A DNA stretch of 64,000 bases from assembly GCA_947387485.1 (NCBI GenBank), contig CANDNT010000002.1, forward strand, positions 372,001 through 436,000, written 5' to 3'. The translations under genes and the position numbers were made by a program. The notes under the pieces were generated by a model. That model saw nothing but the letters and a program-made list of their open reading frames with translations. It was not told the origin of the DNA and ran no database searches. Below, one piece after another: positions 52,888 through 62,045 of this stretch. This stretch comes from Aquimarina rhabdastrellae (lineage in GTDB: Bacteria > Bacteroidota > Bacteroidia > Flavobacteriales > Flavobacteriaceae). The number at the start of each line of letters is the position of its first letter. The stretch's first letter is position 1.

Positions 52888-53082
52888 TGGTATTTTGCTC
52901 CAAATGTAATCGTTTGTAGAAAAATCATAGTATCTTTAACCAGTGCTATTTTTTGTAGAAAAGAGCATTTTTACGCTTTGCAAAAAATAGCATGGATATA
53001 GATATTAGAATAGATATATAGAGTAAGAACCATTTTTGCTATGTTAAAAATACATAAGCAAATTTCAATATAGGTAAATAAT

Positions 53083-54456
53083 ATGGGGTGTAGTAGTTGT
53101 TCCTCAGGTAAGGATGGGCAACCTAAGGGATGCAAGAATAATGGAACCTGTGGTACAGATGGATGTAATAAATTAACAGTCTTTGATTGGCTTTCCAATA
53201 TGGCTATGCCTAATGGTGTAGCTCCATTTGATTATGTAGAAGTACGTTTTAAAAACGGAAGAAAAGGATATTATAAAAACACAGAAAACTTAGGACTATC
53301 AATAGGAAGCATAGTAGCGACAGAAGCTTCTCCAGGGCATGATGTAGGAATGGTGACTCTTACAGGAGAGTTGGTACGCATACAAATGAAGAAGAAAAAT
53401 GTAGAAATTGATGGTGAAGATACAAAAAGAGTCTATCGTAAAGCTTCTCAAAAAGACATAGATATATGGCAAAAAGCGCGTGACCGTGAAGAAAGTATGA
53501 AGGTTCGTGCTCGCGAAATTGCAATTCGATTAGAATTACAAATGAAAATTTCTGATATCGAATTTCAAGGAGATGGCTCAAAAGCAACGTTTTATTATAC
53601 AGCAGAGGATCGTGTAGATTTTAGGCAGTTGATTAAAGAGTTTGCGCATGAATTCAGTACGAGAATCGAGATGCGACAAATTGGATTTAGACAAGAAGCT
53701 GCTAGATTAGGAGGAGTAGGATCTTGTGGTAGAGAATTGTGTTGTTCTACTTGGTTATCAGATTTTAGATCAGTAACAACCAGTGCAGCTAGGTATCAGC
53801 AATTATCATTAAACCCACAAAAGTTAGCTGGACAATGTGGTAAGTTAAAGTGTTGTCTTAATTATGAGCTAGATGCCTATATAGATGCCTTAGACGATTT
53901 CCCAAAAACAGAAACAAAGCTTCATACAGAAAAAGGAACTGCAACCTGCCAAAAGATAGATATTTTTAAAGGCTATATGTGGTATGCGTATGAAGGAGAG
54001 TGGATGAACTGGCATAAAATTAGCACAGAACATGCTCAGGAAATTATTGCAGCTAATGAAGCAGGAGAACCGGTACCAAGTCTAGAAGAGTTTGCTTCAG
54101 AGTTACTTGAAGATACTAAAATGGATTTTGAAAACGTTGTAGGACAAGATAGCCTTACGCGTTTTGATCAACCTAAGAGAAGTAACAGAAATAGACGCAA
54201 TAGAAATAAAAATAAACGTTCTGGGCAACAAAAAAATAAGAATAAAGCAGCGAATAATAACAATAACGCTAATGGCAATGGCAACTCACAAAAACCTAGA
54301 AAAGGAAAAGGAGTAGCTAATAATACTAACAATAAAGATAAAGAGCCAAGAAAGAAGACTCCTCAAAGTAAATCTACACCGAGAAGGAAGAATCAAAATC
54401 GAAATAATAGAAAGCGTAAACCCCAACAGGATCAAAAAAAGAATGACAAAGCTTAA
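53083..54456 (+). CDS. RicT/YaaT-like PSP1 domain protein
   Basis: This 457-residue protein has the PSP1 domain, with the N-terminal Cys-rich start (MGCSSCSSGKDGQPKGCKNN), an FDYVEVRFKNGRKGYYKN segment, RQIGFRQEAARLGGVGSCGRELCCSTWLSDF and GQCGKLKCCLNYELDAY, the cysteine clusters that bind iron-sulfur in the RicAFT complex of Bacillus. The last ~110 residues are Lys/Asn/Arg-rich low complexity and probably disordered, perhaps RNA-binding. In Bacteroidota the gene commonly precedes gldH, as here (overlap 14 bases). Its role in this phylum is less clear. Confidence 0.9.
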   Translation: MGCSSCSSGKDGQPKGCKNNGTCGTDGCNKLTVFDWLSNMAMPNGVAPFDYVEVRFKNGRKGYYKNTENLGLSIGSIVATEASPGHDVGMVTLTGELVRIQMKKKNVEIDGEDTKRVYRKASQKDIDIWQKARDREESMKVRAREIAIRLELQMKISDIEFQGDGSKATFYYTAEDRVDFRQLIKEFAHEFSTRIEMRQIGFRQEAARLGGVGSCGRELCCSTWLSDFRSVTTSAARYQQLSLNPQKLAGQCGKLKCCLNYELDAYIDALDDFPKTETKLHTEKGTATCQKIDIFKGYMWYAYEGEWMNWHKISTEHAQEIIAANEAGEPVPSLEEFASELLEDTKMDFENVVGQDSLTRFDQPKRSNRNRRNRNKNKRSGQQKNKNKAANNNNNANGNGNSQKPRKGKGVANNTNNKDKEPRKKTPQSKSTPRRKNQNRNNRKRKPQQDQKKNDKA

Positions 54457-54928
54457 TATTTTTGTACTATTTACACTATTAGTTTTGCTTATATCTTGTG
54501 ATAATAAGCAAGTGTTTGACGAATATAAAAGTATGCCTAATGGGTGGCATAAAGATACACTTGCTCATTTCTCGATACCACAATTGGATACTACAAAAAC
54601 CTATAATGTATTTCTTAATGTGAGAAATACAAATGAGTATCAGTACAGTAATTTATACTTGATAACTACTTTAGAATTTCCTAAAGGAAAGGTACTAGTA
54701 GACACTTTACAATATGAAATGGCTTTACCTGACGGGCAATGGTTAGGAGAAGGATTTACAGATGTAAAAGAAAACAAATTGTGGTATAAAGAAGGCGTAA
54801 AATTTAACGAAGAAGGAATTTATAAAGTTTCTATACAACATGCCATGCGAAAAAATGGTGAAGTAGACGGGATACAAATGTTAGAAGGAATTACCGACGT
54901 TGGTTTTAGAATAGAAAACGTGCAATAG
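54443..54928 (+). CDS. gldH: gliding motility lipoprotein GldH
   Basis: GldH is one of the envelope lipoproteins needed for gliding in flavobacteria. The 161-residue protein has a lipoprotein signal MTKLNIFVLFTLLVLLISC and a mature part with the GldH phrases YKSMPNGWHKDTLAHF, RNTNEYQYSNLYLITTLEFP, LPDGQWLGEGFTDVKENKLWYK and QHAMRKNGEVDGIQMLEGITDVGFRIE. Length and order match the family. It overlaps the RicT-like gene by 14 bases and precedes PBP1A by 38 bases. Confidence 0.94.
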   Translation: MTKLNIFVLFTLLVLLISCDNKQVFDEYKSMPNGWHKDTLAHFSIPQLDTTKTYNVFLNVRNTNEYQYSNLYLITTLEFPKGKVLVDTLQYEMALPDGQWLGEGFTDVKENKLWYKEGVKFNEEGIYKVSIQHAMRKNGEVDGIQMLEGITDVGFRIENVQ

Positions 54929-54966
54929 TCATAAAATTATAGCAAAAGTAACATCTACATCAAAAT

Positions 54967-57279
54967 ATGGAAGAAACAACAAGTAAACCTAAGAGTAATT
55001 GGAAATACATCGGGTGGTTTTGGGCATTATTTATCCTAGGATTAGGAGCAGGAGTGCTAATATTTATGATGGCAAGCTGGGGCACATTTGGTCCTATGCC
55101 AGATTTTAAAGAGTTAGAAAACCCTAAAAGTGATTTGGCAACACAAATCATGTCTTCAGATGGAAAAATTTTAGGAACCTATTTCGAAGAAAACAGAACA
55201 CCAGTAAGTTTTGATGAATTACCACAACACCTAGTAGATGCTTTGGTAGCTACAGAAGATGCACGATATTATGAACATTCAGGTATTGATGCTAGAGGAA
55301 CGTTAAGAGCATTAACTTCGTTAGGAGGTAAAGGTGGAGCAAGTACTATCACACAACAGTTGGCAAAACTTTTATTTCATGGAGAACGTGCCAAGGGATG
55401 GAAAAAATATACGCAAAAAATAAAAGAATGGGTAATTGCTACACGATTAGAAAGACAGTATACTAAGAATGAGATTATAGCCATGTATTTAAATAAACAG
55501 GGCTTTCTTTTTCAAGCAATAGGAGTGAGTTCTGCGGCACGTATTTACTTTAATAAAGCAAACCTAAAAGATCTTAAAATAGAAGAAGCAGCCGTAATTG
55601 TAGGAATGCTTAAAAATCCAAGACAGTATAACCCACATAGAGCAATTTCTAAAAAGAAATCTTTCAACCGTAGAAATACAGTGTTAAGTCAAATGGAAAA
55701 ATATGGCTATATCACAGAAAGAGAACGAGACAGTTTACAGCAATTACCAATGAAGATTGACTTCTCTCCAGAAGGACATAGTGATGGAATTGCTACATAT
55801 TTTAGAGAATATTTAAAGAAATGGATGCAAGATTGGGTAAAAGCTAACCCAAAAGGTAAAGACGAAGACGGAAATACAATCTATTATGATATCTATAGAG
55901 ATGGATTAAAGATTAATGTAACTATAGATTCTCGTATGCAGCGTTATGCCGAAGAAGCAGTGGCGGAACATATGCCTAGATTGCAGAAAGAATTTAATAA
56001 GCAAAACGAAAAAAATAAAACAGCACCATTTAGAGATCTTACAAAAAGTCAAATAGATGCTATTATCAATAGAGCAATAAAGACTTCAGGTAGACGTAAA
56101 GAAATGCTAAAACAAGGTAAAAGTGAAGCCGAAGTTTTAGCCTCTTTTGATAAGAAAACAGAGATGACTGTGTTTACTTGGCAAGGAGAAAAAGATACGA
56201 TCATGACACCACGTGATTCTATCTGGTACTACAAATCGTTCTTCCGTACAGGATTAATGTCAATGGAGCCACAAACAGGGCAAATTAAAGCCTGGGTAGG
56301 AGGAATAAATTATAAAAACTTCCAATACGATCATGTAGATCAGGGAACAAGACAAGTGGGATCTACATTTAAGCCTTTCGTTTATGCTACAGCTATAGAT
56401 CAATTAAAATTATCACCATGTGATACCTTACCTAATACGCAAATAACGATTCCTAAAGGGAAATATGGAGTAACAAATGATTGGACACCTAAGAATAGTG
56501 ATGGGGATTATGGAGGGTACCTAAACTTAAAGTCTGCATTAGCAAAGTCGGTAAATACAGTTTCGGCTAGATTGATGGACCGTATAGGCCCAGAACCAAT
56601 CATAAGGTTAGCGAATAAGATGGGAGTAGAATCAGAGATTCCATCAGTAGCATCTATATGTTTAGGATCTGTAGATTTAAAACTATCAGAAATGGTGGGA
56701 GCCTATAGCACATTTGCTAATAAAGGAATTTATACAAAACCAGTAATGGTAACAAGTATAGAAGATAAAAACGGAACAATCTTATACCAATTCATTCCAG
56801 AGACAAAAGATGTTATCAGTCAAGAAGCAGCTTATGTAACACTTAATTTAATGGAAGGTGTAACGCAATCAGGATCGGGAATGCGTTTACGTACAGGGCC
56901 ATCTGAGCGTTATGATTATAAAAATGTAATTACAGGATACCCATACCAATTTAGAAATCCTATTGCAGGAAAAACAGGAACTACACAAAATCAAAGTGAT
57001 GGATGGTTTATGGGGATTGTACCTAATTTAACTACGGGAGTATGGGTAGGAGGAGACGATAGAGCTGTACATTTCCCTACAGTACGATATGGTCAAGGAG
57101 CTACAATGGCATTGCCAATATGGGCGATTTTCATGAGAAAATGTTATGAAGATAAAGAACTTCAGATCTCCAAAGAACCATTTGAAAAACCAGAAGAGCT
57201 TTCTATAGAGGTTGACTGTGAGAAGTTTAAGAAAATGCAACAGTCAGAAGAAAGTGAAGATGACGAATTTGAGATTTAA
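54967..57279 (+). CDS. bifunctional penicillin-binding protein 1A
   Basis: This 770-residue enzyme has an N-terminal membrane helix (YIGWFWALFILGLGAGVLIFMM), a GT51 glycosyltransferase domain (ATEDARYYEHSGIDARG, KGGASTITQQLAKLLFHG, RLERQYTKNEIIAMYLNKQGF) and a transpeptidase domain with the active-site SxxK in GSTFKPFVYATA, the SVNTV segment and the KTGTTQN motif. It polymerises and crosslinks peptidoglycan at the outer face of the inner membrane. The C-terminus is a short acidic tail (EESEDDEFEI). The gene follows gldH and precedes scoA. Confidence 0.95.
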   Translation: MEETTSKPKSNWKYIGWFWALFILGLGAGVLIFMMASWGTFGPMPDFKELENPKSDLATQIMSSDGKILGTYFEENRTPVSFDELPQHLVDALVATEDARYYEHSGIDARGTLRALTSLGGKGGASTITQQLAKLLFHGERAKGWKKYTQKIKEWVIATRLERQYTKNEIIAMYLNKQGFLFQAIGVSSAARIYFNKANLKDLKIEEAAVIVGMLKNPRQYNPHRAISKKKSFNRRNTVLSQMEKYGYITERERDSLQQLPMKIDFSPEGHSDGIATYFREYLKKWMQDWVKANPKGKDEDGNTIYYDIYRDGLKINVTIDSRMQRYAEEAVAEHMPRLQKEFNKQNEKNKTAPFRDLTKSQIDAIINRAIKTSGRRKEMLKQGKSEAEVLASFDKKTEMTVFTWQGEKDTIMTPRDSIWYYKSFFRTGLMSMEPQTGQIKAWVGGINYKNFQYDHVDQGTRQVGSTFKPFVYATAIDQLKLSPCDTLPNTQITIPKGKYGVTNDWTPKNSDGDYGGYLNLKSALAKSVNTVSARLMDRIGPEPIIRLANKMGVESEIPSVASICLGSVDLKLSEMVGAYSTFANKGIYTKPVMVTSIEDKNGTILYQFIPETKDVISQEAAYVTLNLMEGVTQSGSGMRLRTGPSERYDYKNVITGYPYQFRNPIAGKTGTTQNQSDGWFMGIVPNLTTGVWVGGDDRAVHFPTVRYGQGATMALPIWAIFMRKCYEDKELQISKEPFEKPEELSIEVDCEKFKKMQQSEESEDDEFEI

Positions 57280-57338
57280 GATATAGTTTTCTATTCAATA
57301 AGAATAACTCTTAAAGAAAGCTAAACAACCTATATAAT

Positions 57339-57379
57339 GCGCTATTTTTTTAGTACTTTTAGTACTCTAAAAATAGCAC
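57339..57379. promoter_or_regulatory. imperfect palindrome just before the scoA start
   Basis: GCGCTATTTTTTTAGTACT (57339-57357) pairs with AGTACTCTAAAAATAGCAC (57361-57379) with a few mismatches around TTT. It ends three bases before the ATG of scoA, so as RNA it could hide the ribosome-binding region; as DNA it could be an operator. It could also act as a weak terminator for PBP1A. Confidence 0.4.
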
Positions 57380-57382
57380 ATT

Positions 57383-58084
57383 ATGATTCGTAAAACGGTA
57401 GCAAGTGTTACAGAAGCATTAGATGGAGTACAAGACGATATGACTCTTATGTTAGGAGGTTTTGGACTTTGTGGAATTCCAGAAAATGCCATAGCAGAAC
57501 TTGTAAAACGTAATATAAAAGGTCTTACATGCATTTCTAATAATGCAGGAGTAGACGATTTTGGTTTAGGGCTTTTACTTCAAGAAAAACAAATCAAAAA
57601 AATGATCTCTTCTTATGTAGGAGAGAATGATGAATTTGAACGTCAGATGCTAAGTGGTGAACTTGATGTAGAATTAATACCTCAAGGAACACTAGCAGAA
57701 CGATGTAGAGCTGCACAAGCGGGATTCCCTGCTTTTTATACTCCGGCAGGATACGGTACAGAAGTAGCCCAAGGAAAAGAAACAAGAGAATTTAACGGAA
57801 AAATGTATGTCTTAGAAGAAGCTTTTAAGGCAGATTTTGCTTTTGTAAAAGCATGGAAAGGTGACGAAGCAGGGAACTTAATTTTTAAAGGTACTGCCCG
57901 TAATTTTAATCCATGTATGTGTGGAGCAGCAAAAATCACTGTGGCAGAGGTAGAAGAACTTGTTCCAGCAGGAACTTTAGACCCTAACCAAGTGCATATT
58001 CCAGGGATTTTTGTACAGCGAATTTTTCAAGGAGAACGTTTTGAGAAAAGAATCGAGCAACGTACGGTTCGCACTAAAAACTAA
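57383..58084 (+). CDS. scoA: 3-oxoacid CoA-transferase subunit A
   Basis: ScoA and ScoB transfer CoA from succinyl-CoA to acetoacetate in ketone-body and branched-chain metabolism. The 233-residue protein has the [13 protein letters not shown] and [13 protein letters not shown] family segments, [25 protein letters not shown], and [22 protein letters not shown]. It lacks the catalytic Glu, which sits in subunit B (as expected). A peroxiredoxin gene separates the two subunit genes. A palindrome directly precedes its start. Confidence 0.94.
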   Translation: MIRKTVASVTEALDGVQDDMTLMLGGFGLCGIPENAIAELVKRNIKGLTCISNNAGVDDFGLGLLLQEKQIKKMISSYVGENDEFERQMLSGELDVELIPQGTLAERCRAAQAGFPAFYTPAGYGTEVAQGKETREFNGKMYVLEEAFKADFAFVKAWKGDEAGNLIFKGTARNFNPCMCGAAKITVAEVEELVPAGTLDPNQVHIPGIFVQRIFQGERFEKRIEQRTVRTKN

Positions 58085-58104
58085 AAAATTAAAAAAGAAA
58101 AAAC

Positions 58105-58746
58105 ATGGCAGTATTACGATTAGGTGACGAAGCACCAAACTTTATAGCAGAAACAACAGAAGGAAAAATAGATTTTCACCAATGGCTAGGAGACAGCTGG
58201 GGTGTGTTATTTTCACATCCAGCCGACTATACACCAGTATGTACAACAGAACTAGGTACCGTAGCAAAATATACAGAAGAGTTTAATAAGCGCAATGTAA
58301 AAGTTGCTGCATTAAGTGTAGATGGATTAGACTCTCATCACGGATGGATCAAAGACATTAATGAAACTCAAAATACTACAGTTAATTTTCCGATTATAGC
58401 AGACGAAGACAGAAAAGTATCAGAGTTATATGATATGATACACCCTAATGCAGATAGTAAATTAACAGTGCGATCTGTGTTTGTAATAGGAGCAGATAAA
58501 AAGATCAAACTTACCATTACATATCCAGCATCAACTGGGCGTAATTTTGATGAGCTATTAAGAGTAATAGACTCTTTACAACTTACAGCTTATCACAAAG
58601 TGGCGACACCAGCAAACTGGAATCACGGAGATGATTGTGTTATTGTACCAGCAGTAACCAATGAAGAAATTCCAGAACTATTCCCTAAAGGACATAAAGA
58701 AATCAAACCTTATTTAAGGATGACTCCACAACCCAATCTAGATTAA
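58105..58746 (+). CDS. peroxiredoxin, Prx6/1-Cys type
   Basis: This 213-residue peroxiredoxin has the peroxidatic Cys in HPADYTPVCTTELGTVAKY and the conserved Thr and Pro before it, plus SVDGLDSHHGWIKDI and the C-terminal extension of Prx6-type enzymes (LPKGHKEIKPYLRMTPQPN). No second conserved Cys is obvious, so it fits the 1-Cys group. It reduces hydrogen peroxide and organic peroxides in the cytoplasm. It is inserted between scoA and scoB (20 and 17 base gaps), so it is co-expressed with CoA transferase, an unusual place. Confidence 0.93.
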   Translation: MAVLRLGDEAPNFIAETTEGKIDFHQWLGDSWGVLFSHPADYTPVCTTELGTVAKYTEEFNKRNVKVAALSVDGLDSHHGWIKDINETQNTTVNFPIIADEDRKVSELYDMIHPNADSKLTVRSVFVIGADKKIKLTITYPASTGRNFDELLRVIDSLQLTAYHKVATPANWNHGDDCVIVPAVTNEEIPELFPKGHKEIKPYLRMTPQPNLD

Positions 58747-58763
58747 TTAATAACTATCGCATT

Positions 58764-59420
58764 ATGTTAGATAAAAACGGAATTGCTAAACGTATAGCAC
58801 AAGAACTAGAAGATGGTTATTTTGTTAATCTAGGGATAGGAATTCCTACGCTGGTAGCAAATTATATTCCCGAAGGAATCGAAGTAGAATTTCAAAGCGA
58901 AAATGGAGTATTAGGGATGGGACCTTTTCCTTTTGAGGGAGAAGAAGATGCAGATATCATTAATGCAGGAAAACAAACCATTACCACGATGCCTGGCGCT
59001 TCATTCTTTGACTCGGCAACAAGCTTTAGTATGATACGAGGAAAACACGTAGACCTTACGATACTAGGCGCTATGGAAGTTGCAGAAAACGGAGATATAG
59101 CCAACTGGAAAATTCCGGGTAAAATGGTAAAAGGAATGGGAGGCGCAATGGATCTTGTAGCCAGTGCAGAAAACATTATTGTAGCAATGATGCACACCAA
59201 TAGAGCTGGACAATCAAAATTGCTTAAATCATGCTCATTACCATTAACAGGAGTAAACTGTGTAAAGAAAGTAGTAACAAACTTAGCTGTATTAGAAATA
59301 ACATCAGCAGGATTTAAACTCTTAGAAAGAGCACCAGGAGTAAGCGTAGCAGAGATAGAAGCTGCTACAGCTGGAACACTAATCATTGAAGGCGATATTC
59401 CCGAAATGCAATTAGATTAA
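58764..59420 (+). CDS. scoB: 3-oxoacid CoA-transferase subunit B
   Basis: This 218-residue subunit carries the catalytic glutamate in EFQSENGVLGMGPFP (the Glu of SENG), preceded by GYFVNLGIGIPTLVANYIP, with GAMEVAENGDIANWKIPGKMVKGMGGAMDL and ALLMHTNRAGQSKLLKSC-like segments typical of ScoB. It completes the transferase encoded by scoA 0.7 kb upstream. Transcription ends at the hairpin 59441-59469. Nothing unusual besides the peroxiredoxin between the subunits. Confidence 0.94.
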   Translation: MLDKNGIAKRIAQELEDGYFVNLGIGIPTLVANYIPEGIEVEFQSENGVLGMGPFPFEGEEDADIINAGKQTITTMPGASFFDSATSFSMIRGKHVDLTILGAMEVAENGDIANWKIPGKMVKGMGGAMDLVASAENIIVAMMHTNRAGQSKLLKSCSLPLTGVNCVKKVVTNLAVLEITSAGFKLLERAPGVSVAEIEAATAGTLIIEGDIPEMQLD

Positions 59421-59440
59421 ACAAAAAACTTTATAAAATA

Positions 59441-59469
59441 GAAAAGCTACGCATCATGCGTAGCTTTTC
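59441..59469. terminator. terminator after the scoA-prx-scoB unit
   Basis: GAAAAGCTACGCAT pairs with ATGCGTAGCTTTTC around CATC-type loop bases; T residues follow. Confidence 0.88.
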
Positions 59470-59483
59470 TATTTTATAAGTGA

Positions 59484-59969
59484 CGAGTAATGGAGTTCGT
59501 CATTTCGGCAGGCTCAATGACCACAGACTGAATGACCGGTGTAAGTTAGAATGTTTTTTTAGTAAAGAGTGATTAGAGGTGAGTTAGTTAATGAGTAAAC
59601 AACTGATGTAGGTCGAGTGATTTTATGTAGCATAACGAAATAAAATTGTATCGAGACCAATGCATCAAAAATGCTTTTTTTATAAGTAATAAGTAGATAG
59701 TGATGAGTAAATAGTTGAATAAGTATCACAGCACAACACGGGATAAAAATAACCACACTATCATAATTACTTTTATAATAACCTCAATATATAAAAACAA
59801 GTACAGTGAATTTTTACAAATTCAAAAATAAGTTACGGTCGTTTATCGATTTTTCAACGTTTATATAGCTTTATACAAGGAGATTAACTAAATTGAAAGA
59901 ACTTGTGGGAATAAGTATATTTGATTGGGTAATCGGATATATAATCGTTTAAATATAAGTAGAAAAGAA
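59484..59969. repeat. degenerate repeat remnants before the helicase gene
   Basis: This 486-base gap has no credible gene. GTCATTTCGGCAGGCTCAATGACCACAGACTGAATGACC at 59499-59537 (split here by description) looks like a decayed copy of dispersed Bacteroidota repeats based on GTCATTxCG, and GGTCGAGTGA with GTATCGAGACC near 59612-59658 forms an inverted-repeat remnant. Several ATGAGTAA / GTGACGAG short words recur. It marks the edge of an accessory region. Not an insertion sequence. Confidence 0.4.
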
Positions 59970-61928
59970 ATGAGTGTTAAAATAGACAGCATAGAACTTG
60001 ATAAAGATAATGCTGAATTTAACAATGCAGCTGAATTTGTCAAGCATACAGATAAGTTAATTTATTTGACTGGAAAAGCTGGTACTGGTAAAACCACTTT
60101 TTTGAAGTATATCAAAAAGATTACCGATAAAAATATCGTTGTTTTAGCACCGACAGGAGTCGCAGCTATAAATGCTGGTGGGGTAACAATTCATTCCTTT
60201 TTTCAGATTTCTTTTGGACCTTTTTTGCCAAATGATATACGACTTAGGACAAGTTCATTTGGAACTGAAAGAAAAGAAACTATCTATGATACATTTAAGT
60301 ATCAAAAGGAAAAGAGAGATATCATTGAGAACTTAGAATTATTAATTATTGATGAAATTTCAATGGTTCGCTGTGATGTTTTAGATGTGATTGACAAAAT
60401 TCTTAGAGTATTTCGTAAAAAACCAAATTTCCCATTTGGAGGTGTTCAGGTTATTTTGATAGGTGATACTTTCCAATTACCTCCAATAGCAAACAGGGAA
60501 GAATGGAATATTTTATCTCAATTCTATAAGACACCTTTTTTCTTTAGTGCTAAAGTAATTGAGAATGAAAAACCTGTATACATTGAACTAAAAAAAATAT
60601 ATAGACAAAATGAACAAGAGTTTATTGATTTATTGAATAGAGTTCGAATTAACCAAGTTAGACCAAATGATTTTCAGGCTTTAAACTTAAAGTATAACCC
60701 AACTTTTTCGGCTAATGGTAGCGATTACATAATTCTTGCAACTCATAATAAAATTGTGAACGAAACCAATCTAACAAGATTGAATCAAATTGAAAATGAA
60801 CAATTTACTTTTGAGGCTAAAATAACTAATATCTTTCCAGATAAAATGAAACCAACCGACCATTATTTACATTTGAAAGTCGGAGCTCAAATAATGTTTA
60901 TAAAAAATGACAGTGGTGATCGTAGAAGGTACTATAATGGAAAGATCGGAAAAATCAAAGAGCTTAAAAAAGGTAAAATAATTGTGGTTTTTGATAATGA
61001 GCAAGAAGTTGAGGTAGAAATGGCAACATGGCAAAATATAAAATACACGTATAATAAGGAGATGAAAAGTATTGAAGAAGAGGTGATTGGGTCTTTTGAG
61101 CAGTTTCCTATTAAACTTGCTTGGGCGATAACTGTTCATAAAAGCCAAGGCTTAACGTTTGAAAAGGTAATAGCTGATCTTAGCGGTGCTTTTGCACCTG
61201 GACAAGTATATGTTGCACTTAGTCGCTGTACATCCTTTAATGGCCTTGTATTAAAAACACAACTTCATTCTGGAGCAATAAAAACTGACCCAAGGGTAAT
61301 TGAATTTGCCAATAATGAGACACCAGAAACATTAATTACTCAACAGCTTAATACAGGTAAAGCTGACTTTTATTATAAAAAAGCAAGAGAAAAATTTGAT
61401 AAAGGAAATATAGAACATGCTTTTTTAAATTTCAAGAAAGCCTTAAAATATAGAAATGACATAGAAACAGAAGGTTTTCAAAGGTTTATTACAATATCTG
61501 CATCAAAATTAGTATCTAAGAAAACGAGCTTGGATAGAATCTTAAGAGAAAACATTAATTCTAAAGAAATTGAAAATTTAAATAAAGAAATTATTGAGTT
61601 AGAAAACTCTATAAAGAGATTAAAAAACGAAAAGAAAAATTATTTTGGAAAATGGCATAAATTATATAGAAAAAACGAAAAAGACGAAAAAAAAATTAGC
61701 CTATTACTGAATTCAAAAACAAAATTATCTTTAGAATTAATTGATATAAAGAATAAATTATCTCGTTTAATAAAAGATAAAGATTGTCAACGTGAAGAAA
61801 TTAATAGACGGAAAAGAGCAAACGAAAGGTTAGAAAATCGATTAAAAGAACAAGATAAAAGGATTGACGCGCAAAAAGAAGAAATTGAACGCCTAAGCAA
61901 TTTGAAATGGTATCAACGAAAATTTTAA
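59970..61928 (+). CDS. PIF1-like ATP-dependent helicase with C-terminal coiled coil
   Basis: From ATG 59970 this is a 652-residue helicase of the PIF1/RecD2-like SF1B group: Walker A GKAGTGKTTFL, motif Ia VLAPTGVAAINAGG, Walker B LLIIDEISMVR, motif III IGDTFQLPPI, and motifs V/VI in AWAITVHKSQGLTFEKV and GQVYVALSRC. After about residue 440 comes a TPR-like segment (FYYKKAREKFDKGNIEHAFLNFKKALKY) and then a long charged coiled coil to the end (IENLNKEIIELENSIKRLKNE...), an extension not found in standard PIF1. It probably unwinds DNA or RNA-DNA hybrids. A longer TTG start at 59925 is not preferred. It is flanked by repeats. Confidence 0.85.
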   Translation: MSVKIDSIELDKDNAEFNNAAEFVKHTDKLIYLTGKAGTGKTTFLKYIKKITDKNIVVLAPTGVAAINAGGVTIHSFFQISFGPFLPNDIRLRTSSFGTERKETIYDTFKYQKEKRDIIENLELLIIDEISMVRCDVLDVIDKILRVFRKKPNFPFGGVQVILIGDTFQLPPIANREEWNILSQFYKTPFFFSAKVIENEKPVYIELKKIYRQNEQEFIDLLNRVRINQVRPNDFQALNLKYNPTFSANGSDYIILATHNKIVNETNLTRLNQIENEQFTFEAKITNIFPDKMKPTDHYLHLKVGAQIMFIKNDSGDRRRYYNGKIGKIKELKKGKIIVVFDNEQEVEVEMATWQNIKYTYNKEMKSIEEEVIGSFEQFPIKLAWAITVHKSQGLTFEKVIADLSGAFAPGQVYVALSRCTSFNGLVLKTQLHSGAIKTDPRVIEFANNETPETLITQQLNTGKADFYYKKAREKFDKGNIEHAFLNFKKALKYRNDIETEGFQRFITISASKLVSKKTSLDRILRENINSKEIENLNKEIIELENSIKRLKNEKKNYFGKWHKLYRKNEKDEKKISLLLNSKTKLSLELIDIKNKLSRLIKDKDCQREEINRRKRANERLENRLKEQDKRIDAQKEEIERLSNLKWYQRKF

Positions 61929-62045
61929 TAATGATTATATATAACAATGACCATTATTGTAAAATAGGACCTCTCTAAAGCGATAAGATCACTCGAAGTA
62001 ACACTTCTAAATTCCACATCAAAAATCGCTTAGCCCAGTATTTAC

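Noticed and set aside
59499..59545. Insertion sequence remnant
   Set aside because: Only short repeat-like words are present, with no transposase frame or paired terminal repeats.
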